From NCBI GenBank assembly GCA_003663695.1, contig QMUB01000088.1, positions 1-5,962 on the forward strand: a stretch of 5,962 bases of DNA, read 5' to 3'. Under the pieces are notes generated by a model. That model ran no database searches. It was not told where the DNA came from and worked only from the letters and a program-made list of their open reading frames with translations. The stretch is from Thermococci archaeon. Its GTDB lineage: Archaea; Methanobacteriota_B; Thermococci; Thermococcales; Thermococcaceae. Below are positions 1 through 4,708 of this stretch, in pieces. Both the position numbers and the translations under genes were made by a program. The first letter of the stretch is position 1. Each line of letters begins with the position of its first letter.

Positions 1-83
1 GCTAGAAAGACCCCAACTAATCCAATGCGTCCAAGATACAGCACAACCAGGAGCAGTTGGACAAGGGCAATTAACCGTAGCAT
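1..83 (-). CDS. N-terminal part of a membrane protein, cut by the window edge
   Basis: Reading leftward from an ATG at 83 gives 27 complete codons with no stop before the edge. They encode an almost wholly hydrophobic stretch beginning MLRLIALVQLLLVVLYLGR, which is a signal anchor or first membrane helix. The start lies 5 bases after the stop of the BlaI-like repressor gene. A GTGAT element overlapping that stop can act as ribosome binding site, so the two genes are probably co-transcribed and translated together. In bacteria, BlaI-type repressors are commonly paired with an M56 membrane metalloprotease (BlaR1/MecR1). A membrane protease or sensor is therefore an attractive guess, but it rests only on context because no catalytic motif lies inside the window. 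Other membrane proteins are equally possible. I do not recognise the gene itself. Confidence 0.7.
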   Translation of the reverse strand, partial: MLRLIALVQLLLVVLYLGRIGLVGVFL

Positions 84-88
84 TTCAA

Positions 89-463
89 TCACTTCTTAAT
101 CTTGGAAAGATACGCAAATGTAGCTTCCTTGAAATTGGCCATCAGTGCATCGAAGATACTCTCTACGACTTTCTGCTCGAATTCCTCCTTAGTTGTTGTA
201 ATTTTATACACATAACGCATTCCACCCCTTCCCTTGCTGACTTCCCTTTCCAGAAGTCCTCTTTCACAGAGCCGATTCATTAAAATGCTGACAGTTGAGC
301 GCCTTAAATCGGGATGCTTTTCCTTCATTTTCTCGTAGACCTCTCCTGCTGTTGCTACCTTGGCATCCCACATGTATCCCATTATTTCCGCTTCCAATGG
401 AGGTAGAACTGCCTTCAATCCTTCTTCTGTAAGCTTAAATTCGTGGGGTTCCATTGAGCCCAT
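89..463 (-). CDS. BlaI/MecI/CopY-family winged-helix transcriptional regulator
   Basis: This 124-residue protein is a DNA-binding repressor of the penicillinase-repressor family and should act as a dimer in the cytoplasm. The core LPPLEAEIMGYMWDA (about residues 20-34) begins the winged helix. The recognition-helix segment RRSTVSILMNRLCERGLLERE follows, then the basic Gly-rich wing around SKGRGGMRYVYKI. The C-terminal helices (about 90-124) match the dimerisation region of BlaI/MecI and carry an Asn-Phe pair at 110-111, near where bacterial homologues are cleaved. Three in-frame ATGs lie close together at 469, 463 and 454. I chose 463 because the GTGAGG element at 476-471 is 7 bases upstream of it and only 1 base from the first ATG. 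The gene is divergent from the dCMP deaminase gene and directly precedes a membrane-protein gene. The family is clear; ligand, targets and signal are unknown. Confidence 0.88.
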   Translation of the reverse strand: MGSMEPHEFKLTEEGLKAVLPPLEAEIMGYMWDAKVATAGEVYEKMKEKHPDLRRSTVSILMNRLCERGLLEREVSKGRGGMRYVYKITTTKEEFEQKVVESIFDALMANFKEATFAYLSKIKK

Positions 464-497
464 AGCCATCCCTCACAATTATCTTGGTCAAACCCTC

Positions 498-505
498 AAA
501 TAAAG
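498..505 (-). promoter_or_regulatory. Candidate TATA box for the BlaI-like regulator
   Basis: On the minus strand the sequence reads AACTTTATTT, a moderate archaeal TATA element. With usual archaeal spacing (about 25 bases from the TATA centre), transcription would begin near 477. That is right at the GTGAGG ribosome binding site (476-471), giving a very short leader. The box is weaker than the one facing the other way. Confidence 0.4.
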
Positions 506-516
506 TTTCCGGCAAC

Positions 517-526
517 ATTTATAAAA
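517..526 (+). promoter_or_regulatory. TATA box for the dCMP deaminase gene
   Basis: ATTTATAAAA is a near-consensus archaeal TATA box. A start site about 25 bases beyond its centre would fall near 547, leaving a leader of about 9 bases before the ATG at 556. This supports 556 as the translation start. The TTG-initiated extension from 484 would run across the promoter itself. Confidence 0.65.
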
Positions 527-555
527 TTAAGGTTGTAGTTTTAGTAGGTGGGAAG

Positions 556-1077
556 ATGGTAGAGATAGTTCTTGACCCAGAAAAAGCAGAAAGGGTAAAA
601 AAAATCAGGCCCACTAAGGATGAATATTTCATGCTCATAGCAAAGCTCGTTGGTTTGAGGGCTACATGCCCCCGTTTGAGAGTTGGTGCTGTAGCTGTTA
701 AGGATGGCTATATTTTAGCAACAGGATATAATGGCGCTCCAAGGGGTATGGATCATTGTATCGATGTGGGATGCCTCATAGTTGATGGTCACTGTCACAG
801 AGCTGTTCATGCGGAGCAGAACGTCATAGCAATGGCAGCACGAAAGGGTATAAGCCTAGAGGGTGCCACGCTCTACGTTACACACTTCCCGTGTGATATA
901 TGCTTCAAGCTTCTCCTCAATGCGGGTATAAAGGAGATAGTCTATGAAGAAATGTACCCCAACGAAGCCACGGATGTGCTCCTGAGAGAAGCCCAAGAGA
1001 AAGGAATAGTAAGGATAAGACAGTTCAAAGTTCCAGAAGACAGAGTTAAGCTCTTTTTAAGTGAACTTTTTGATTAA
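556..1077 (+). CDS. Deoxycytidylate (dCMP) deaminase family protein
   Basis: This cytosolic zinc enzyme is predicted to deaminate dCMP to dUMP, feeding thymidylate synthesis. The 173-residue product has the whole family signature. HAEQN (His85, Glu87) supplies a zinc ligand and the proton-shuttling Glu. PCDIC (Cys113, Cys116) supplies the other two zinc ligands. TGYNGAPRGMDHC (56-68) is the segment typical of dCMP deaminases/ComEB. Extra Cys and His residues (Cys38, Cys68, Cys73, Cys80, His81) suggest a second structural zinc site, known in some relatives. The ATG at 556 was chosen because AGGTGG (546-551) precedes it by 4 bases and a TATA box lies at 517-526. The gene is transcribed away from the BlaI-like regulator and its stop overlaps that of the convergent DUF2304 gene. 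A role on related nucleotides or bases cannot be excluded, but the GYNG segment favours dCMP. Confidence 0.9.
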   Translation: MVEIVLDPEKAERVKKIRPTKDEYFMLIAKLVGLRATCPRLRVGAVAVKDGYILATGYNGAPRGMDHCIDVGCLIVDGHCHRAVHAEQNVIAMAARKGISLEGATLYVTHFPCDICFKLLLNAGIKEIVYEEMYPNEATDVLLREAQEKGIVRIRQFKVPEDRVKLFLSELFD

Positions 1078-1439
1078 CCCTTTTTCTCGATTTTTTCAAG
1101 CTTTTCGTTTATCTCCTCGAGTTCGATGGCAATTTTTCTCGTTAGCTCCGTTATCTCCCTCTCAGCCCGGTCAACATTCATGTATATTCTGAAGAGGAGC
1201 AAGTAGGCAAATCCAATTGATACAACAAAGAGAGCATCTAAGCCCCTTCCAAGCCCGAGGAGGTTTTTAATTGTCACTGAAAGCTCCAATGGCTTTAATG
1301 CAATTACGAACATTATCAACAGAAGTGTTTCCCAAGAAAGGAATTCCCTCCAGTCGAATTCTTTCCTTACATATTTCCCTATCACATAAAGCGCTAGGGC
1401 GACTAAAACTATTATTGTTACATACTGTATTGCCAGCAT
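1074..1439 (-). CDS. DUF2304 family small membrane protein
   Basis: This 121-residue protein has three hydrophobic segments (about residues 3-22, 34-50 and 68-87) and then a charged, heptad-like C-terminal helix (about 89-120, rich in Glu, Lys, Ile and Leu) that should form a cytoplasmic coiled coil. The central NLLGLGRGLDALF segment before the last helix, followed by RAEREITELTRKIAI, is what I recognise as the DUF2304 pattern. Such proteins are often found next to GT2 glycosyltransferases, as here. Three starts are possible: GTG at 1448, ATG at 1445 and ATG at 1439. I prefer 1439 because GAGGTGA, embedded in the last codons of the upstream HAD-GT2 gene, ends 5 bases before it. The stop shares a TTAA tetramer with the stop of the convergent deaminase gene. 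Its biochemical function is not known; a membrane anchor or cofactor for the glycosyltransferase is my inference. Confidence 0.8.
   Translation of the reverse strand: MLAIQYVTIIVLVALALYVIGKYVRKEFDWREFLSWETLLLIMFVIALKPLELSVTIKNLLGLGRGLDALFVVSIGFAYLLLFRIYMNVDRAEREITELTRKIAIELEEINEKLEKIEKKG
1078..1109 (+). terminator. T-run terminator for the dCMP deaminase gene
   Basis: Directly after the stop, the plus strand has three T runs: TTTTT (1081-1085), TTTTTT (1091-1096) and TTTT (1102-1105). Intrinsic termination in Thermococcales depends on such non-template T-rich stretches without needing a hairpin. The runs lie inside the convergent DUF2304 gene, where they encode its Lys-rich tail on the other strand. 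Confidence 0.6.
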
Positions 1440-1444
1440 TTCCA

Positions 1445-2767
1445 TCACCTCATCTTATCAAAAAGTAGATTTAAAGCTATTTTAACTCCTTCCAAAACGT
1501 TTGTTCCTTTTTTAGCGGCGTAATCAGTATAAACAGCTTTTATTGGGACTTCTTCAATTCTACATCCCCTGCTTGCCACTTCAATTATTATCTCGCTTGA
1601 GACGGCATATCTATCACATGTTATCCGTATTTTTGAGGCACACTCTCTATTGAAACATCTGAGTCCGCTTTGAGAGTCGCTCACATACATTCTGGCAAAA
1701 AACGCTGTGATACCATCGAGGATGAGATTTCCAAAGCGCTTAATGAAAGGCATCTCCTTTATATCTCCTTTTAACCTTGAGCCCACTGCAAAATCCGCTT
1801 TTCCTTCGGCAACGGGCTTCATGACTCTGAGGGCATCGCCAACCAAGTGCTGTCCATCGGCGTCGAACGTTATTATTATCTCTGCTCCTTTTTTAAGCGC
1901 GTAAATTATTCCGGTTCCAAGAGCACCCCCGAGCCCTCTGTTAACGATGTGAGTCAGCACATGAACGCCGCTTTTACGGGCAATCTCTCTCGTTCGATCC
2001 ACACTCCCATCGTTAACAACAACTATGTGCTCCGGTTTAAAATACAATTTCAAACTGGAAAGAACCTCTCCAAGGGTTCTCTCCTCGTTATATGCAGGTA
2101 CAACCACGTAGGTCTTTAACAGTCTTCTGAAAAGAGATAAAGCCTCTTTCATTGTTGGAACTTCAAATGTTGGCTTCTCCTCGATTTTAAAGCTCATTCT
2201 TCCGCTCTCATGAGAGGTTATTAAAAGGCTTAGTGTTCCGGCTCTTTTTGCGGGCACTATATCATAGCCGTGATCTCCGATCACGATCGCCTTTGTAGGG
2301 GGGATTTTGAAATGTTCTAAAACTCTCTTAACATGCATCTCATTTGGCTTAACCTCATCCTTTGCGACATCGCTTCTCGTGAGAATAAAATCGAAATATT
2401 TCTTGATACCATGCATGTTCAGGGCCTTCGTGGCAGCTCTCCTGCAGCTCCGGGTCATAAGGGCAATTTTAATACCCTCCTCCTTTAGAAATTCCAGGAA
2501 TTCTCTGGAGCCATCAAAAAGAAAGCTCTCATCCACACGTTCTTCTTCCAAGTCCTCCAGGATTTTTTGGAGCTCTTCAGGTTTTCTATTCGTTTCCTCC
2601 GCAATCCTGAAGAGGTTTTCGTACATAGGGGTTAAATCTCCGATCGTTTCCTTGGGGATGCCCATATCAAGCAACCTTTTCTTGAGTTCTTCTTTTATCT
2701 GGTGGAAGTCCTTCGGAGCCCCTATTAGGGTCCCATCGAGGTCGAAAATTGCTAGTCTTATATCCAT
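1445..2767 (-). CDS. Fused HAD phosphatase and GT2 dolichyl-phosphate-type glycosyltransferase
   Basis: This 440-residue protein has two complete domains. Residues 1 to about 210 form a HAD hydrolase: motif I FDLDGTL (nucleophile Asp9, acid/base Asp11), a helical cap (about 20-85), motif II Thr105 in MTRS, Lys140 in VKPNE, and the metal-binding GDHGYD (Asp165, Asp169). From about 219 a GT2 domain starts with YVVVPAYNEE and continues with VNDGS (Asp253), DADGQH (DxD, 302-304), VGSRL and DSQSGLRCF, as in dolichyl-phosphate mannose/glucose synthases. No membrane helix is visible, so membrane binding may come from the downstream DUF2304 protein. I chose the ATG at 2767 over the ATG at 2800: AAGGTGG lies about 7 bases upstream and a TATA-like element gives a short leader. 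The phosphatase substrate and transferred sugar cannot be read from sequence; a sugar phosphate and a nucleotide-sugar donor are plausible. Confidence 0.9.
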   Translation of the reverse strand: MDIRLAIFDLDGTLIGAPKDFHQIKEELKKRLLDMGIPKETIGDLTPMYENLFRIAEETNRKPEELQKILEDLEEERVDESFLFDGSREFLEFLKEEGIKIALMTRSCRRAATKALNMHGIKKYFDFILTRSDVAKDEVKPNEMHVKRVLEHFKIPPTKAIVIGDHGYDIVPAKRAGTLSLLITSHESGRMSFKIEEKPTFEVPTMKEALSLFRRLLKTYVVVPAYNEERTLGEVLSSLKLYFKPEHIVVVNDGSVDRTREIARKSGVHVLTHIVNRGLGGALGTGIIYALKKGAEIIITFDADGQHLVGDALRVMKPVAEGKADFAVGSRLKGDIKEMPFIKRFGNLILDGITAFFARMYVSDSQSGLRCFNRECASKIRITCDRYAVSSEIIIEVASRGCRIEEVPIKAVYTDYAAKKGTNVLEGVKIALNLLFDKMR

Positions 2768-2815
2768 GCTCTCCACCTTGGTTGCTCCTCTAGATTTCAT
2801 ATGGGGGTAGCCTCT

Positions 2816-2826
2816 TTAACTTTATC
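2816..2826 (-). promoter_or_regulatory. Candidate TATA box for the HAD-GT2/DUF2304 operon
   Basis: On the minus strand the sequence reads AAGCGATAAAGTTAAAG, with a TATA-like ATAAAGTT core and a purine-rich BRE-like flank. Initiation would fall near 2796, leaving about 29 bases before the ATG at 2767. A second AT-rich candidate (ATAAATAAA, 2842-2850) overlaps the opposite promoter and is more likely the box of the plus-strand gene. Confidence 0.38.
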
Positions 2827-2841
2827 GCTTCCACCGAAGGG

Positions 2842-2850
2842 TTTATTTAT
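2842..2850 (+). promoter_or_regulatory. TATA box for the GPT-like transferase gene
   Basis: TTTATTTAT, preceded by GAAGGG, is a good archaeal TATA box. Initiation would fall near 2871, just before a G-rich ribosome binding region (2870-2878) and the ATG at 2880. A TTG start at 2868 would lie at or before the predicted transcript start. Confidence 0.5.
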
Positions 2851-2879
2851 GCTCGTTCATTTTTTCTTTGGGGGATGGA

Positions 2880-3779
2880 ATGGACGCAACAACTCCATTT
2901 GCAGGCTTCTTGATATCACTCTTTCTCACTCCCTACATAGCTCGCCTTATGAAAAAGGCGGGAATAGTGGGAAGAGACGTGCACAAACCGGAGAAGCCTG
3001 AAGTACCAGAAATGGGAGGTATAGCCCTTCTGATATCACTTGCCATGTCCCTCGGGCTGAGCCCGAGCGAAGTCATATCAAAGGCGGTTCTCACGGCTCT
3101 CCTCTTTGGTTTAACAGGGATTCTTGATGATCTAACGGTTTTAAAGCAGTCCCATAAAGTTTTATTATGTCTCATAATGTCAATCCCGATCCTATCTCTT
3201 CCCTTAAATCATACCTTAAATCTCTTCGGATTGGCTGTGGATATCGGATTGGCTTACCCGGTTTTTGCAATTCTGTTCATAACGGCATCCGCAAACCTCG
3301 TAAACATGCTGGCAGGCTTTAATGGACTTGAAGTGGGAACCTCCTCAATAGCCCTGCTCTCTCTGGCACTTATCACGAAAGGGGATGCCCAGATGCTAGC
3401 TCTCGCAGGGTTAGGAGCCTCTTTAGGCTTTCTCTGGTGGAATAGATACCCAGCAAAGGTTTTTCCAGGGGATGTGGGCACTCTAAGTCTGGGCGCTTTA
3501 ATAGGAGTGATAGGGATTCTGGGAAAAGTTGAGGTTTACGCCGCTATTCTTTTGATACCCCATGCGGTGGATTTCCTCCTCAAGATGAGGATAAGATTTC
3601 GGGGAAAGGCAATGGGGAGGACGGAAATTCTAGAGGATGGGACACTAAAAGCACCACCCTACCTGAGTTTCCTGGGGTTAATAATGAGAGCAAAAAGGGT
3701 TAAAGAGTGGCAGCTCGTATCTATAGTTTGGCTTCTTGAACTTGCTCTTGGGATGTTTGTTTTCCTCCTTCATCTATGA
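2880..3779 (+). CDS. GlcNAc-1-phosphate transferase of the GPT/AglH (MraY-WecA superfamily) type
   Basis: This integral membrane enzyme is predicted to transfer GlcNAc-1-phosphate (or a similar HexNAc-phosphate) from a UDP-sugar to dolichyl phosphate, the first step in building a lipid-linked glycan for protein N-glycosylation. The 299-residue product has about nine to ten hydrophobic segments and the superfamily motifs in order: GRDVHKP with a following PEMGG (31-47), the metal-site Asp pair LDD (83-84), NLVNMLAGFNGLEVG (139-153), FPGDVGT (195-201) and the cytoplasmic PHAVDF loop (227-232). The LAGFNGLE form is typical of eukaryotic ALG7 and archaeal AglH. Bacterial WecA and MraY usually have a DG(L/I)DG form instead. 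ATG 2880 was chosen over TTG 2868 from promoter position. The gene is divergent from the HAD-GT2 gene, and its last 59 bases overlap the end of the Cas6-like gene. The exact sugar is inferred. Confidence 0.87.
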   Translation: MDATTPFAGFLISLFLTPYIARLMKKAGIVGRDVHKPEKPEVPEMGGIALLISLAMSLGLSPSEVISKAVLTALLFGLTGILDDLTVLKQSHKVLLCLIMSIPILSLPLNHTLNLFGLAVDIGLAYPVFAILFITASANLVNMLAGFNGLEVGTSSIALLSLALITKGDAQMLALAGLGASLGFLWWNRYPAKVFPGDVGTLSLGALIGVIGILGKVEVYAAILLIPHAVDFLLKMRIRFRGKAMGRTEILEDGTLKAPPYLSFLGLIMRAKRVKEWQLVSIVWLLELALGMFVFLLHL

Positions 3780-4491
3780 CCTTAACCATCCCGAATCCAA
3801 AGCGTGTCTTATCGCCAAAGCCGTTCTCATAACCAAACTTCAGTATCTCCTCGCTTCCGTAGTAGCGGAAAACCATAAGAGAACCCCTGTAGAAAACATC
3901 CCTAACCTTTATGCGCACGGGCTTATGCTTTATAACCTCTAACGTGAACTCCTTATCCCTCGGCATCTCCCCAACGAGCTCCGAATAGCGCATTAACATA
4001 ATCTTTCTAAGTTTCTCATGGAAAAGGCTGTCCGTTGGATACAGATCCCATATCTTCATCCTGTCCTCTTCCAGTTTTATTGTCCTGACCACTATGGGGC
4101 TCAGTGTGGAGAGAAGAGATCCTTCTTTAAATTCCGGCTCCTTTAAGACTTTTACCTTCTCAACAAAGAGCCTGACATCCTCTATTGTCATTATCGGGTT
4201 GTCCATGAAGCCCTCTACTATTGCTCTTATGACGTCGGGCATGAAGGAAGACACGTAGAGGCATACATCGTCAGAGAGTATTTTAATCCCTTTCTCTGGG
4301 ATCAGCTTTCGAGAACGTACCATGATACGGGAAAATGTGAAATAATCAGAAGGTGTCGTCTTGGTCATCTCAGCTACGTCGGGAGAGGATATCTCTATTT
4401 TATTGATGAGTTCACTGTAAACGTCATAATTGTAATTGAAAGGCAGGATAGCCCCTTTATTTTCAGGCTTAAACTTTATTTCTACCCTCAT
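3721..4491 (-). CDS. Cas6-like CRISPR RNA-binding protein, probably non-catalytic
   Basis: Cas6 proteins bind CRISPR repeat RNA and most cut it. This 256-residue protein resembles P. furiosus Cas6 from end to end: an MRVEIKFKPENKG opening, LSPIVVRTI in mid-protein (130-138), and a C-terminal glycine-rich loop GFGDKTRFGFGMVKV (224-238) of the second ferredoxin-like domain. However, aligned by eye to the P. furiosus protein recalled from memory, its catalytic Tyr31, His46 and Lys52 fall on Asn30/Lys31, Lys44 and Asp49 here. The first 157 residues contain no His at all; the only ones are His158 and His189. It therefore looks like the non-catalytic Cas6 described from P. horikoshii. GGAGGG at 4506-4501 lies 9 bases before the ATG. 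No CRISPR array or other cas gene is nearby. The tail after the Gly loop is encoded antisense to the transferase gene. Confidence 0.85.
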   Translation of the reverse strand: MRVEIKFKPENKGAILPFNYNYDVYSELINKIEISSPDVAEMTKTTPSDYFTFSRIMVRSRKLIPEKGIKILSDDVCLYVSSFMPDVIRAIVEGFMDNPIMTIEDVRLFVEKVKVLKEPEFKEGSLLSTLSPIVVRTIKLEEDRMKIWDLYPTDSLFHEKLRKIMLMRYSELVGEMPRDKEFTLEVIKHKPVRIKVRDVFYRGSLMVFRYYGSEEILKFGYENGFGDKTRFGFGMVKVIDEGGKQTSQEQVQEAKL

Positions 4492-4521
4492 GCACCAGCT
4501 CCCTCCGAATTTAACATTATA

Positions 4522-4529
4522 ACTTTATA
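4522..4529 (-). promoter_or_regulatory. Candidate TATA box for the Cas6-like gene
   Basis: The minus strand reads AAGCGCTATAAAGTT, a good TATA element preceded by a BRE-like AAGCG. Initiation would fall near 4501, close to the GGAGGG ribosome binding site, so the leader would be very short. A weaker TTATTAAT at 4540-4547 would give a start near 4517 and a longer leader. Confidence 0.45.
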
Positions 4530-4530
4530 G

Positions 4531-4563
4531 CGCTTCACATTAATAAGCGTTTCGTGTGAAACG
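4531..4563. repeat. Inverted repeat / operator-like or CRISPR-repeat-like element
   Basis: CGCTTCACA (4531-4539) and TGTGAAACG (4555-4563) are inverted copies with 8 of 9 bases matching, separated by 15 bases. Nested inside is a perfect 6-base hairpin, CGTTTC-GTGT-GAAACG (4548-4563), and a further 5-base pairing of CGCTT (4531-4535) with AAGCG (4545-4549). The element lies directly upstream of the TATA box of the Cas6-like gene and upstream of the likely PAN promoter. It could be a regulator binding site or a relic of a CRISPR-type repeat. A further TGTGAAA half-site occurs at 4641-4647. Confidence 0.6.
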
Positions 4564-4593
4564 ATATTACAATACCCGGATGTTAAAATGACC

Positions 4594-4605
4594 CAAATAT
4601 TTATA
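4594..4605 (+). promoter_or_regulatory. Likely TATA box for the PAN gene
   Basis: AAATATTTATAA, preceded by CC, is the best TATA box ahead of PAN. It predicts initiation near 4625 and a leader of roughly 84 bases, long for this group. The nearer ATTATATAT (4688-4696) is too close to the ATG to direct its mRNA. Confidence 0.5.
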
Positions 4606-4696
4606 ACCTGTAAGAGGGTTTTAAAAAATGGGCGATTACATGTGAAATTCGGGTTCTCGAGGATAGGGTTAAAAGTACTTCTAACAAATTATATAT

Positions 4697-4703
4697 GGAG
4701 GTG
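4697..4703 (+). promoter_or_regulatory. Strong ribosome binding site of PAN
   Basis: GGAGGTG is a near-perfect complement to the archaeal 16S rRNA 3' end and sits 5 bases before ATG 4709. It fixes the start of the gene. Confidence 0.85.
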
Positions 4704-4708
4704 CGAGA

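Noticed and set aside
484..555. TTG-initiated 24-residue extension of the dCMP deaminase
   Set aside because: It covers the TATA box at 517-526, has no ribosome binding site, and adds residues outside the family core; ATG 556 has AGGTGG 4 bases upstream.
2307..2810. Long plus-strand open frame opposite the HAD domain
   Set aside because: Ser/Arg-rich shadow of a well-supported gene on the other strand, with no family features.
2868..2879. TTG start at 2868 for the GPT-like transferase
   Set aside because: It falls at or before the predicted transcript start, and the G-rich ribosome binding region lies after it, ahead of ATG 2880.
4688..4696. ATTATATAT as a PAN TATA box
   Set aside because: Its predicted start site would fall around 4717, inside the PAN coding region and after the ribosome binding site.
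4492..4708. CRISPR array beside the Cas6-like gene
   Set aside because: Only one repeat-like element is present; there is no second copy at repeat-plus-spacer distance and no leader, so no array is called.
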